This document shows, piece by piece, positions 29,991-40,289 of a DNA stretch of 64,000 nucleotides (position 1 is its first letter; each line of letters begins with the position of its first letter). Both the position numbers and the translations under genes were made by a program. The stretch is from assembly GCA_945833885.1 (NCBI GenBank), contig CAMAFY010000007.1, forward strand, positions 17,445 to 81,444. Direction: 5' to 3'. The stretch is from an uncultured Bacteroidales bacterium (GTDB taxonomy: Bacteria > Bacteroidota > Bacteroidia > Bacteroidales > Bacteroidaceae). The notes beneath the pieces were generated by a model. It was given only the letters and a program-made list of their open reading frames with translations. It searched no databases and was not told where the DNA came from.

Positions 29991-31466
29991 TCAGCGGAAA
30001 TAGCGTCCGACGACGGGAAGGTTGCGGAGCGGGAAATCGAAGCGTATCACCGTGGCGGTGAAGACGAGGATGAGCAGGGTGTTGAGGCCGATGCGCAGGG
30101 CGGCGTTGGGGACGATGCCGGCGGTGTAGTGCATGATGGCGTAGAGGACGGCGCAAAGCACGGCATATCCACCAATCTTCCGCAGGGGATAGTCGATGGG
30201 ATAATAGTGCTGTCCGACGAAATAACTGAGCAATGTGGCGGTGCCGTAGCCTGCCACGCCGCCCCAGGCACAGGCCATGAAGCCGTATTGGGGGATGAAA
30301 ATGATGTTTGTGGCGATGAGAATGATGCAGCCGGCTCCGGAGAACCATGCTCCCCAGATGGTGCGGTCGGTGAGTTTGTACCAGAAGGAGAGGTTGAAAT
30401 AGATGCCCATCAGTATTTCCGCCACCATGACGATGGGTACGGCTTTCAACGATGGCCAGTAGTCGCTGCCGATGATGCGTTTGAGAATGTCCATGTATCC
30501 GATGACGCACAGGAAGGCGAGGAGGGTGAAGATGACGAAGAACTTCATCGCCGTGGCGTAGGTCTGGCGGTTGTCGCTCCCGTCGCCCTTGCCGCCGTTG
30601 GCGAACACAAAGGGCTCGTAGGCATAGCGGAAAGCCTGGGTAATCATGGCCATAATCATGGCAATCTTCACGCCGGCGCCATAAATGCCCAGTTGTACCT
30701 CACCCTCCTTGCCGGGCATGACGTGCTTGAAGATAATCTTGTCGGCGGTCTGGTTGAGGATGCCGGCAATGCCAAGAACGAGGATGGGCCAGGCATAGGA
30801 CAGCATGCGGCGGAGCAGGGCGAAGTCGATACGCCAGCGGACGCCGAAGAGTTCGCGCCAGAAGGCGAGGGTGATGATGCCGGTGCAGAAGAGGTTGATG
30901 TAGAAGACGTGGCCCACCTGAATCGTCCATCCGGGAATGATTTCGGGAAGGAGGAGGAAGAAGATGAGGTTCAGCGCGATGTTGAGGGCGATGAAGCAGA
31001 GTTTCAGGGCGGCGAACTTCAGCGGACGCTTCTTGTAGCGCAGGTAACAGAAGGGTATGGCTTGGAAAGCGTCGAGCGCCACCACGCAAGCCATCGTCAT
31101 GACATAGTCGGGGTGGGCGGCGTAACCCATGGCACCGCTCAGCGAAGGCAGGGCAAGTGCGACGGCGGAAAGGAAGAGGAGTCCGACGGAACCTACGGCA
31201 ACCAGGGAGGTGGTGTACACGCGCTCGGGGTCGCGTTCATCGCTGCGGTTGATGAAGCGGAACAGCGTCGTCTCCATACCGAAGGTGAGGATGACGAAGA
31301 AAAGTGCCGTATAACTGTACATTTCCGTGACGACACCGTAGCCGCCACTTGCGGCGGAAATCTTTTCTGTGTAGAGGGGTACGAGAAGATAGTTCAGAAA
31401 TCGGCCGATGATGCTGCTCATTCCGTAGATGGCAGTGTCCTTGACCAGGGAGTTTAAAGACGCCAT
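29991..31466 (-). CDS. Polysaccharide flippase / oligosaccharide translocase (MATE-like)
   Basis: MASLNSLVKDTAIYGMSSIIGRFLNYLLVPLYTEKISAASGGYGVVTEMYSY; multiple TM segments. Met at 31466. Confidence 0.88.
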   Translation of the reverse strand: MASLNSLVKDTAIYGMSSIIGRFLNYLLVPLYTEKISAASGGYGVVTEMYSYTALFFVILTFGMETTLFRFINRSDERDPERVYTTSLVAVGSVGLLFLSAVALALPSLSGAMGYAAHPDYVMTMACVVALDAFQAIPFCYLRYKKRPLKFAALKLCFIALNIALNLIFFLLLPEIIPGWTIQVGHVFYINLFCTGIITLAFWRELFGVRWRIDFALLRRMLSYAWPILVLGIAGILNQTADKIIFKHVMPGKEGEVQLGIYGAGVKIAMIMAMITQAFRYAYEPFVFANGGKGDGSDNRQTYATAMKFFVIFTLLAFLCVIGYMDILKRIIGSDYWPSLKAVPIVMVAEILMGIYFNLSFWYKLTDRTIWGAWFSGAGCIILIATNIIFIPQYGFMACAWGGVAGYGTATLLSYFVGQHYYPIDYPLRKIGGYAVLCAVLYAIMHYTAGIVPNAALRIGLNTLLILVFTATVIRFDFPLRNLPVVGRYFR

Positions 31467-31562
31467 GACGATGTGGAAAAATGGGAGGGGGAGGATGAAA
31501 AGTGCCGAAGATGACCGCCCGGCATGCCGGCAGGGGACTTCGGAAGTGTTGTGGATGACGGG

Positions 31563-31700
31563 GGAATCCGCTGTGTCTTTCAGCAAATGGCCGGAGGGGG
31601 TTCCTCACCGGCTTTGTGGAAACAGCAGGAATCCGCTGTGTCTTTCAACAGATATGCGGGAGCGTTTCCCCAAATGGCCTTGTGGAAACGCAGGGAAATC
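31563..31700. repeat. 65-66-bp direct repeat, ~2 copies plus a partial third
   Basis: GGAATCCGCTGTGTCTTTCA at 31563 and 31628; TTGTGGAAAC in each copy. Confidence 0.85.
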
Positions 31701-31714
31701 GTGGGGGTACAAAA

Positions 31715-31756
31715 AAAGAGTGAAAGAGCCGCGTTGTGGAAACTCTTTCACTCTTT
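31715..31756 (-). terminator. Terminator downstream of tRNA-Gln
   Basis: Perfect 14-bp stem AAAGAGTGAAAGAG/CTCTTTCACTCTTT with T-run on the minus strand. Confidence 0.8.
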
Positions 31757-31780
31757 TTCTCTTTTCTGCACTGAAAAGAG

Positions 31781-31851
31781 TTGGACCAACGGGACTCGAA
31801 CCCATAATGACAGAACCAAAACCTGTAGTGTTACCATTACACCATGGTCCA
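31781..31851 (-). tRNA. tRNA-Gln (anticodon TTG)
   Basis: Minus strand TGGACCATGGTGTAATGGTAACACTACAGGTTTTGGTTCTGTCATTATGGGTTCGAGTCCCGTTGGTCCA; 7-bp acceptor stem, anticodon loop TTTTGGT. Confidence 0.95.
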
Positions 31852-32034
31852 ATGCACTGCAAAATTAGGTATTGTTGCAGTAATGTGCAAAATTTTTTCT
31901 GTGTTTTTTTCTAAAAATACCGCATTTTACGCCTTTTGTGCTTAATGAATGTGGCAGAGTGGAGTGTAAAATAATGCGTAAACATCGGTACTCCTGTCCG
32001 CCGCCGCGGCATTCGAAAGCCTCTCCAGCGCATT

Positions 32035-32688
32035 TCAGAGCATCCCCTGCTTGCGGAGTTCCTCGGCAAGTTCCACCAGTTCGTCGTACCACGCCTGTCC
32101 GAAGCGTCGGATGAGCGGGTCTTTCAGGAATTTGTATACGGGGATTTGCAGTTCGCGTCCCTTCTTGACGGCGCATTCGCAGACCTTCCAGCGGTGATAG
32201 TTGAGGGCGACGGTGCCATTGCTCAGCCTTTTCTCGCGGATGGGGTAGAGGTAGCAACTGATGGGTTTGGGCCATGAGGTGCGTCCTTCGCGGAAGGCCT
32301 TTTCCGTAGCGCAGAGGCAGCAGTCGTGGGCTGTGCCGGTGGGGGTGGTAACATCGCCGTAACAAGTGAAGACACAATCCTTACCATTGACGATGGTGGT
32401 CACGAGGTCGCCCTCGGGATCGATGGTGGAAACACCTTCGCGGTTGATGACTTTCCGGGCTTTTGGCGAAAGATCGTCCCAGACTTCCGCGAGGACCTCT
32501 TCGAGTTTGTCGATTTCTTCAAGGGTGACGGGGGCTCCCGCCTCGCCTTCGATGCAGCATTGTCCGCCGCAGGCTTCGAGGTCGCAGCAGAAATGTTCGG
32601 TGAGAATGTCGGGCGAGATGAGGACATCACCGACTTGTAGGATGGGTAGCATGGCGTATTGTGGGGTGGAATCTTGATTTTCCACCAT
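32035..32688 (-). CDS. DUF3109 family cysteine-rich protein
   Basis: FCCDLEACGGQCCIEGEAGAPVTLEEI and CYLYPIREKRL pattern of DUF3109. Confidence 0.85.
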   Translation of the reverse strand: MVENQDSTPQYAMLPILQVGDVLISPDILTEHFCCDLEACGGQCCIEGEAGAPVTLEEIDKLEEVLAEVWDDLSPKARKVINREGVSTIDPEGDLVTTIVNGKDCVFTCYGDVTTPTGTAHDCCLCATEKAFREGRTSWPKPISCYLYPIREKRLSNGTVALNYHRWKVCECAVKKGRELQIPVYKFLKDPLIRRFGQAWYDELVELAEELRKQGML

Positions 32689-32854
32689 ATTTATGGTGGT
32701 AAGTAAGCGTATGAAACCTGACTGTGTTTTGAGAAAACTTACATATTGAAGCCTGCTTATGGCTATCGTTTGGCTTTACTTGCTTACTTATTGTTCGGGA
32801 TTTGCAGCGATGCCCTTCGGCTGTGGGGCGTCAGGGCACCGGCAGTATGGGGAA

Positions 32855-34012
32855 TCAGCGGTTGGGCTCGCGGAGTTCTTCAATGGGAGTCCAATCCTTG
32901 TAGTACAGCGTGTCCTCTACTTTCAACTCGTCGTCGAAGAGGAAAGAGGCGAAGTCTTCAAGGGTAATAACCTTGTTGTAGGAGAAATCGTAGGACGTCT
33001 GGTCGAGATTGTAAATCATGAAGGCGCCATATTTCTGCGTTCTCAGTTTCTTTACGTTGCTCTTGTTGTAGTAACCGTTGATGTTCACGCTGTAACATCC
33101 GATCTGGTCGTTGGTAACACCGGGATATTGAGTGCCGAAACCTGCAGCACCCTGGTTGTAGTCGGTGAGGACGAAGTCGACATATTCGCCGGGTTTCTTG
33201 CCGTCGATGCTGACAGCCATGTTGTAAATTCCGTATTTGTAGAGTACCAACCACTTGTCGCCAATCGCTTTCTTCGTTTCATAGGCCAGGCGGCTTGCGG
33301 CCTCTACGCTGGCGCTTTCAAGGAATCCGCTGTAGCCTTGTCCCTTCAGTCCCTTGTTGTAGTCGGAATATTCGTCGTCGAAGAACACACCGTCGAGGTC
33401 GTATTTGTCGAGGGTGTCGGCTATGGCCTGGGCGAAAAGTTTGGCACGGTCCTCGTCGAGGTTGGCAAGACCGGAGCCGTCGTGGTTGCCGAGGATGGAG
33501 AGCAGCACCTTGATGCCGCGGTCTTTGAGGGGCTTGATGTAGTGCTCCCAGTTGTTGAGGATGGGCTGTACGTTCTCGTTGTTGTGGATATATACCACAT
33601 CTTCCTTCTTGCTGAAGTTGATGTTCGAGGAGAAAAGGATGACGGCGTCGAAGAAGTTCTTGTTGGACTTCTCAAGGGTGAAGTTCAGATGTTGCAGGGG
33701 ATTGGTGTTGTTGACCTCAATACATGAGAACACCACCTGCGCAGGTTCGTCGTCGGCATATTTGGTGCTGGCGTCGACAGGTCCGTCGCTGAACTCGATG
33801 CTCCGCACGTCATCGGCCTTGACGGTGAGGGGATTTCCGGCAAGTTTCCCCACTTGAAGTTCGGTGGAAGTGTCGGTAGCCTTGAGGCTGATGTCGGAAA
33901 TCTCGTCGCTGGAGAAGGAGGACAGGATGCCGGAATGGTAGACGTCGACGCTTTGTGCCACGGTCACCATGAAGGCAAAAACGGAAAGGAGAAGGGTAAT
34001 GCTTCGTTTCAT
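32855..34012 (-). CDS. GH18 EndoH-like endo-beta-N-acetylglucosaminidase, secreted
   Basis: Signal peptide; GH18/EndoH catalytic motif KYDLDGVFFDDEYSDY. Confidence 0.85.
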   Translation of the reverse strand: MKRSITLLLSVFAFMVTVAQSVDVYHSGILSSFSSDEISDISLKATDTSTELQVGKLAGNPLTVKADDVRSIEFSDGPVDASTKYADDEPAQVVFSCIEVNNTNPLQHLNFTLEKSNKNFFDAVILFSSNINFSKKEDVVYIHNNENVQPILNNWEHYIKPLKDRGIKVLLSILGNHDGSGLANLDEDRAKLFAQAIADTLDKYDLDGVFFDDEYSDYNKGLKGQGYSGFLESASVEAASRLAYETKKAIGDKWLVLYKYGIYNMAVSIDGKKPGEYVDFVLTDYNQGAAGFGTQYPGVTNDQIGCYSVNINGYYNKSNVKKLRTQKYGAFMIYNLDQTSYDFSYNKVITLEDFASFLFDDELKVEDTLYYKDWTPIEELREPNR

Positions 34013-34087
34013 TTCGTAATGGTATTAGGGTAGGTCATTATGTTTTTTGGGGGTAGGTCCGGCATACGTTGTGAAAGCGTTGTCGCG

Positions 34088-34747
34088 TTACCATTGTATG
34101 GGTGCCAGTCCCTGCTTTTCGAGGTAGGCGTTTGCCGTGGAAAAATGGTGGTTGCCGAAGAATCCGCGGTAGGCGCTGAGGGGTGAGGGATGGGCGGACT
34201 GCAGGATAAGATGTCGCGAAGGGTCGATGACGGCGCCTTTCCGCTGGGCATAACTTCCCCAAAGGATGAAGACAATGCCTGAGCGTTGGCGGGCAAGGCG
34301 GTCGATGACGGCGTCGGTGAATTCCTCCCAGCCCCGGCGTTGGTGGCTCCCTGCCAGGTGCGCCCTTACGGTAAGTGTGGCGTTGAGGAGAAGCACACCC
34401 TGTTCCGCCCACCGGCGGAGACTGCCGTTGGAGGGTGGGGGAGTGCCGAGGTCGGCCTCAATCTCCTTGAAGATGTTGACGAGCGAGGGAGGCGGCATGA
34501 CGCCTTCCGCCACGGAAAAGCACAAGCCCTCCGCCTGTCCGGGCTCATGATAGGGGTCTTGGCCGATGATGACGACCTTCACTTTGTCGAAAGGACAGAG
34601 GTCGAAGGCTGCGAAGATCTGCCTTCCGGGGGGATAGCATGGCCCCTGGCGGTATTCCTGCCGGACAAATTCGACAAGTTGTTGGAAGTAAGGCTTGTCA
34701 AACTCGTCGGCCAGGACGTTGGCCCACGATGCTTCAATCTTTACCAT
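34088..34747 (-). CDS. ung: Uracil-DNA glycosylase
   Basis: [37 protein letters not shown]. Confidence 0.97.
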   Translation of the reverse strand: MVKIEASWANVLADEFDKPYFQQLVEFVRQEYRQGPCYPPGRQIFAAFDLCPFDKVKVVIIGQDPYHEPGQAEGLCFSVAEGVMPPPSLVNIFKEIEADLGTPPPSNGSLRRWAEQGVLLLNATLTVRAHLAGSHQRRGWEEFTDAVIDRLARQRSGIVFILWGSYAQRKGAVIDPSRHLILQSAHPSPLSAYRGFFGNHHFSTANAYLEKQGLAPIQW

Positions 34748-34816
34748 AGGGGGATTCTTGCGGTGAAATGGGAGAAACTTATGTGAGGCAGTTCGGAAAA
34801 AACATTCCGACGCCCC

Positions 34817-36709
34817 TTATTCCAGATAGGTGTATCCGTAGAGTCCGGCGCGGTAGTTGCTGATGAACTCCTTGCCCTCCTCGGTGGTGATTTTCCCTTC
34901 CTTCACGGCTCCCGTCACCCAACTTTCGAGTCGGCGCACCATGTGTTTGGGGTCGTACTGCACATATTCCAGCACATCGGCCACGGTCTCGCCGTCGATG
35001 GTCTTGTCGATGCTGTAACTTTCGCCGTCGACAGAGATGTGTACGGCATTCGTATCGCCGAAAAGGTTGTGCATGTTGCCTAGGATTTCCTGGTAAGCAC
35101 CCACGAGAAAGACGCCGATGTAGTACTTCTCTCCCTCTTTCAGCGTGTGCAGGGGAATGTAGTTGGTCTGATGGTCGTGGTTGACGTATGCGCCGATTTT
35201 GCCGTCGGAGTCGCAGGAAATGTCCTGAATCGTCGCACTTTGCGTGGGGCGTTCCTCAAGGCGCTGGATGGGCATGATGGGGAACATCTGGTCAAGTGCC
35301 CAATGATCGGGAAGACTTTGGAAGAGGCTGAAGTTGCAGAAGTACTTCTCCGCCATCGTTTTGTCCATCTTCCGGAGTTCGTCGGGGCAGTGTTTCTGGT
35401 GGTGGGCGAGTTCACTTATCTCATGACTAATGCTCCAATAGAGCGATTCTATCTGTGCTCTCGTCTTCAGGTCGAGCAGTCCGTGTCGGAAAAGGTCGAG
35501 CGCCTCCTCGCGGATGTCCTGTGCGTCGTGCCAATCCTCAAGCATGGAGCGTGTGGAGGTCTTGTCCCAGATGTTGTTCAGTTCGTGAACCAGTTTGTGG
35601 TCGCTGTCTGTCGGCACGAAATCCTCGGGCATGTGTGGCACGCTGACCGTCTCCACCACCTCGAGAACGAGGACGGAGTGATGGGCGGTCAGGGAACGTC
35701 CACCCTCGGTGATGATGTTGGGGTGGGGGATTCCATTGACGTTCGCCGCCTCGGAAAGGGTGTACACGATGTCGTTGACGTACTCCTGAACGCTGTAATT
35801 CACCGAAGATTCGGAGTTGCTGCTGCGCGTGCCGTCGTAATCGACGCCAAGTCCGCCGCCACAGTCCACGAATTCGATGCCGAAGTCCATCTTCCGGAGT
35901 TGCACATAGTACTGTGCCATCTCGCGTAATGCAATGCTTACGGTGCGGATTTTCGTAATCTGGCTACCGATATGGAAGTGGATGAGTTTGAAGCAGTCGC
36001 GGAGTCCGAGGTCCTGAAGTTTGTTAAGGGCCTGGAGAAGTTCGGTGCTGTTGAGTCCGAATTTCGATGCGTCGCCGCCGCTCTCCTCCCATTTTCCGGT
36101 GCCACGGCTGGCAAGTTTGATGCGGATGCCAAGATTTGGGCGCACGCCGAGTTTCTCTGCCGTGCGGGCAATGATGTCCAATTCGGGCAGTTTCTCAATG
36201 ACGAGGAACACGCGTTTCCCCATTTTCTGTGCGAGGAGTGCGAGTTCTATGAAATTCTGGTCCTTATGTCCGTTGCAGACGATGATGCTGTCGGAGTCCA
36301 TGTTCGTGGCGAGCACGGCATGGAGTTCGGGCTTTGAACCGCATTCAAGGCCGAGATTGTACTTTTTTCCGTGAGAGATGATCTCCTCTACGACGGGACG
36401 CATCTGGTTGACCTTGATGGGATAGACGATGAAGTGCTCACCTTTGTAATCGTATTCCTTCTCCGCCTTGGCAAAACATGCGGCGGTCTTTTCGATACGG
36501 TTGTTCAGAATGTCGGGAAAGCGCAACAGAACGGGCGCCGTAATGTCGGCGTTGTTCAGGTCTTCCATTACATCGAAAAGGTCAATCTGCACATCGTCCT
36601 TCTTGGGACGCACGTAGGCATGGCCTTTATCATTGATGCCGAAGTAATTGACTCCCCATCCTTTGATGTTGTACAATTCCTCGGAGTCTTCGATTCTCCA
36701 CTTTCTCAT
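34817..36709 (-). CDS. speA: Biosynthetic arginine decarboxylase
   Basis: 630 aa; GWGVNYFGINDKGHAYVRP; YPIKVNQMRPVVEEI; FHIGSQITKI. Confidence 0.95.
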   Translation of the reverse strand: MRKWRIEDSEELYNIKGWGVNYFGINDKGHAYVRPKKDDVQIDLFDVMEDLNNADITAPVLLRFPDILNNRIEKTAACFAKAEKEYDYKGEHFIVYPIKVNQMRPVVEEIISHGKKYNLGLECGSKPELHAVLATNMDSDSIIVCNGHKDQNFIELALLAQKMGKRVFLVIEKLPELDIIARTAEKLGVRPNLGIRIKLASRGTGKWEESGGDASKFGLNSTELLQALNKLQDLGLRDCFKLIHFHIGSQITKIRTVSIALREMAQYYVQLRKMDFGIEFVDCGGGLGVDYDGTRSSNSESSVNYSVQEYVNDIVYTLSEAANVNGIPHPNIITEGGRSLTAHHSVLVLEVVETVSVPHMPEDFVPTDSDHKLVHELNNIWDKTSTRSMLEDWHDAQDIREEALDLFRHGLLDLKTRAQIESLYWSISHEISELAHHQKHCPDELRKMDKTMAEKYFCNFSLFQSLPDHWALDQMFPIMPIQRLEERPTQSATIQDISCDSDGKIGAYVNHDHQTNYIPLHTLKEGEKYYIGVFLVGAYQEILGNMHNLFGDTNAVHISVDGESYSIDKTIDGETVADVLEYVQYDPKHMVRRLESWVTGAVKEGKITTEEGKEFISNYRAGLYGYTYLE

Positions 36710-36797
36710 GGGCTGTTGTCGCGTTTTCGGTAGGTGCTTGTGGGCTTGTGGGTATGGTAAAAAATAATTCTTTCAGGGTGCGTCCGGGAGAAATTTC

Positions 36798-37014
36798 CAG
36801 GGGGGCTCCGCCTTTTCCAAAAGGACGTTCAATCTTTTCCCGAAAGAAGTTCAATGCTTTTGAAAAGAATATTCAGAACTTTAGCAAAGAAAGTTCCGTA
36901 CTTTTGCAAGGAAAGTTCCGTACTTTTGAAAAGGATACTCAATGCTTTGAAAAGGAAAGTCCGTTCCTTCTTGGACGAAGCCTCAATGAATTCCTGAAAG
37001 ATATTCAATAAGAG
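36798..37014. repeat. Degenerate tandem repeat with 22-bp period, about 10 units (upstream of speA)
   Basis: TTC/CTC/TCC anchor at 36806, 36828, 36850, 36872, 36894, 36916, 36938, 36960, 36982, 37004: every step 22 bp. Confidence 0.9.
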
Positions 37015-37210
37015 ACTGAAGGATGTTCCGTCATAGTATCAGAAGATACTCCTCGCAGGTGGATCCTGTTGCGGGTCTTGCCAAAGGGAGGGGCTGTCTT
37101 CAGCGTGAAAAGGCCGGAAGATGGTCAGCCGGAAACAGGACCCACCTGCAGTGGAGCGTGGGACGTTGCCGCGTTGTCGGCGCTGCCGGGAGAGGGGTGT
37201 GTCCGTGAAA

Positions 37211-37744
37211 TCAGTGCGACGCGTCGGCGCTGTCGATAATCATCTGCACGACATCGTCAATCTTTTCGTAACTGTCGAGGATGTCGACGTCGATGACGTG
37301 CTGTGCCTGGGCGTAGAAATGTTCGCGTTCCGCCAGTTGTTTCCGCACGAAAGCGTCGAGTTCCTCAGCGTTTTTCCCCGCCAGTATAGGTCGGTTTCCG
37401 CGTGCCATCGCCAGATGGGCGAGGATGGTTTCCGGTGTAGCCTTCATGTAGAAGGTCTGGGATGTCTCGTTCAGGTATTCCATGTTGTCGGCAAAGGTGG
37501 GTGTTCCTCCGCCGCAACTGAGTACGATGTCCTCAAATGCCGCGACTTCGTGGAGCATGTTCTGCTCCATTTTCCGGAACTTCTCCTCACCGTCCTCGGC
37601 AAAAATCTCAGGAATCTTCCGTCTGAACCGGTGTTCGATATACCAGTCGAGGTCGTAGAAGCGCAGTCCCAATTGTTTGGCGAGGGCCTTTCCGATGGTC
37701 GTTTTCCCCACGCACATGTATCCAATGAGGGCGATACACTTCAT
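37211..37744 (-). CDS. aroK: Shikimate kinase
   Basis: IALIGYMCVGKTTIGKALAKQLG; FYDLDWYIEHRF; LSCGGGTP. Confidence 0.95.
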   Translation of the reverse strand: MKCIALIGYMCVGKTTIGKALAKQLGLRFYDLDWYIEHRFRRKIPEIFAEDGEEKFRKMEQNMLHEVAAFEDIVLSCGGGTPTFADNMEYLNETSQTFYMKATPETILAHLAMARGNRPILAGKNAEELDAFVRKQLAEREHFYAQAQHVIDVDILDSYEKIDDVVQMIIDSADASH

Positions 37745-40107
37745 TTCTTACCTTTTGATGGTGTAGCGGTTTTCCGTGCTCTGGACTTCCTTGCTCCGGC
37801 CTTTGCCTTCTCGTTTTCGATGATGGTCCGGCATTCTTCGAGTGTGAGTTCCACGGCGTGTTCCGCCTGCTGTTTCGGAATATGGTAGTTTGTGCCGTTA
37901 AAGACGAGATACGGTCCGTAACGTCCGTCGCGGATTTCCAGTCCCGGCTCCTCTTCGAAACTCTTCAGATGGCTCTTTTTCTCGGCTTCCCTTGCCTCCT
38001 CGATAATCTCCACGGCACGTTCGATGGTGATGCTGTAGGGATTGTCGTTCTTGTTGAGGGAGGTGTATTTGCCTTTGAAGAAGAGGTAGGGGCCGTAGTT
38101 GCCGGTTCCTACGCGCACTTCCTCGCCTTCATAGTCGCCGACAGTCCGTGGCAGACGGAAGAGAGCCAGGGCCTCTTCGAGGGTGATGGACGAGATGGAC
38201 TGTGTTTTCGTCAGTTTTGCGAAGCGCGGTTTCTCGGTGTTCGTATCGTCGCTGTTGCCGATTTGTACCATAGGTCCGAAGCGTCCGATCTTGACTCTGA
38301 CGGGCTTTCCGCTTTCAGGGTCGATGCCCAGTTCGCGTTCTCCCACCTTGTGGTTGGTGCGTTCTGCGATGACGGCCTCCACGGCAGGGTTGAAATCGTC
38401 GTAGAATTTCCGTATCAGCGTGCTCCACACCTCTTTTCCTTTGGCGATTTCATCGAATTCCTGCTCCACATTTGCTGTGAAATTATAGTCCATGATGATG
38501 GGAAAGTGGTCGATGAGGAAGTCGGTGACGATGATTCCTACGTCAGTCGGCACAAGGCGTCCGCGGTTGCTGCCCACGTTTTCCTCGCGTCGGCTATGCG
38601 AAATGTTGTTCTGGCGGAGTGTGATGACGCCATATTGCCGTTTCGTTCCGTCGTATTCGCCACGGCGGACGTACTCTCTTTGCTGGATGGTGGAGATGGT
38701 TGGGGCATAGGTTGACGGACGTCCGATGCCCAATTCCTCGAGTTTACGTACGAGTGTCGCCTCGTTGTAGCGCATGGGAGGTTGGGTGAAGCGCTCGATG
38801 GCGGCAATCTCCTCATTGTCAATGTGCTGACCTTCCGTCATGGGAGGCAGCAGGCGGCCCTCGTCGTTCTCCTCGCTTTCCTGTGCGGTTTCTCTGTAGA
38901 CCCGGAGGAAACCGTCGAAACATACCACCTCGCCGGAGGCTACGAATTCGTGTTCCGTGCCGTCGATTCCGATGGTGATGGTTGTCTTTTCGAGTTCCGC
39001 GTCCGCCATCTGGCAGGCGATGGTCCGCTTCCAGATGAGTTCGTAGAGTTTCCTTTCTTGGGGAGTGCCGTTGATTTCGGCGTTTCTGAGGTCAGTCGGG
39101 CGGATGGCTTCGTGTGCTTCCTGTGCCCCTTTGTTGTGCGTGTGGTAATTTCTGCGCTTGTGATACTCTGCGCCTGCAAGTTCTTTGATGACGGGACCGG
39201 CAGTGTTGAGGCAGAGGTTCGAAAGATTGGTGGAGTCGGTACGCATGTAGGTGATGAGACCGGCCTCGTAGAGCGTCTGTGCCACGCGCATGGTGAGGGA
39301 AACTGGGAACCCTAATTTGTGCGACGCCTCCTGTTGCAGGGTGGAAGTGGTGAATGGTGGGGCGGGAAAACGCTTTGTCGGGCGCTTCAGGATGCTCTTT
39401 ACCGTGAATTTTGCACCCTTACATTGGTTCAGGAATGCCTCGGCCTCGGTGGCTTTTTCGAAGGATGTGGTCAGTTGTGCCTTGACGCTTGTGGGCTGAC
39501 CGTCGGCATCCGTCACGTTGAAGGTGGCTGTCACGCGGTAACTGCTTTCGCTCTTGAAATCGAGGATTTCGCGTTCGCGTTCCACAATGAGCCGCACTGC
39601 CACGCTCTGAACACGGCCTGCCGAGAGGTTGGGTTGCACCTTTCTCCAAAGGACGGGGCTGAGTTTGAAACCTACGAGACGGTCCAGAACGCGTCGTGCC
39701 TGCTGGGCATTGACGAGGTTGAGGTCGATGGTCCGCGGGTTTTCTATGGCGGCGAGGATGGCGGGTTTCGTGATTTCGTGGAAGACAATGCGCCGTGCGT
39801 TGGCGGGATCTAGGTTGAGAACTTCTGCCAGATGCCAACTGATGGCCTCTCCTTCGCGGTCCTCATCGGATGCGAGCCACACGGCATCGCTCTTCTGGAC
39901 CTCGGCACGCAGGCTTTCCACTACGCTGCGCTTGTCGGCAGGGATTTCGTATTCTGGTGTGAATGTCTCAAGGTCGATACCGAAATTTCTCTTTTTCAGG
40001 TCACGGATATGTCCGAAACTTGACATCACTTTGTAGTCTTTGCCCAAAAAACGCTCGATGGTCGGCACTTTCGCGGGGCTCTCTACAATCACTAAGTTCT
40101 TTTGCAT
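37741..40107 (-). CDS. topA: DNA topoisomerase I
   Basis: MQKNLVIVESPAKVPTIERFLGKDYKV; TOPRIM LASDEDREGEAISWH; TYMRTDSTNLS. 4-bp overlap with aroK. Confidence 0.96.
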   Translation of the reverse strand: MQKNLVIVESPAKVPTIERFLGKDYKVMSSFGHIRDLKKRNFGIDLETFTPEYEIPADKRSVVESLRAEVQKSDAVWLASDEDREGEAISWHLAEVLNLDPANARRIVFHEITKPAILAAIENPRTIDLNLVNAQQARRVLDRLVGFKLSPVLWRKVQPNLSAGRVQSVAVRLIVEREREILDFKSESSYRVTATFNVTDADGQPTSVKAQLTTSFEKATEAEAFLNQCKGAKFTVKSILKRPTKRFPAPPFTTSTLQQEASHKLGFPVSLTMRVAQTLYEAGLITYMRTDSTNLSNLCLNTAGPVIKELAGAEYHKRRNYHTHNKGAQEAHEAIRPTDLRNAEINGTPQERKLYELIWKRTIACQMADAELEKTTITIGIDGTEHEFVASGEVVCFDGFLRVYRETAQESEENDEGRLLPPMTEGQHIDNEEIAAIERFTQPPMRYNEATLVRKLEELGIGRPSTYAPTISTIQQREYVRRGEYDGTKRQYGVITLRQNNISHSRREENVGSNRGRLVPTDVGIIVTDFLIDHFPIIMDYNFTANVEQEFDEIAKGKEVWSTLIRKFYDDFNPAVEAVIAERTNHKVGERELGIDPESGKPVRVKIGRFGPMVQIGNSDDTNTEKPRFAKLTKTQSISSITLEEALALFRLPRTVGDYEGEEVRVGTGNYGPYLFFKGKYTSLNKNDNPYSITIERAVEIIEEAREAEKKSHLKSFEEEPGLEIRDGRYGPYLVFNGTNYHIPKQQAEHAVELTLEECRTIIENEKAKAGARKSRARKTATPSKGKK

Positions 40108-40289
40108 GATGTGTTAGTGGCGGTGGAAGTCGGGGAAAAGGAATGGTATTTTTCAGAATTTTCCGCATTGGTGGTCATGGCGTCCCTTCCCCTTTAATTG
40201 GCACATGACGGATGAATGCGGGGGCAAAATTACGTTCTTTTGGGTGAACTTCCAAATTTTTGGTGCTAAAAAGAGCAACCTTTATCGGC

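Noticed and set aside
36798-37014. Possible CRISPR array
   Set aside because: Units are contiguous 22-mers without conserved repeat/spacer alternation; no cas genes in the window. Same reasoning for 57969-58119 and 6297-6407.
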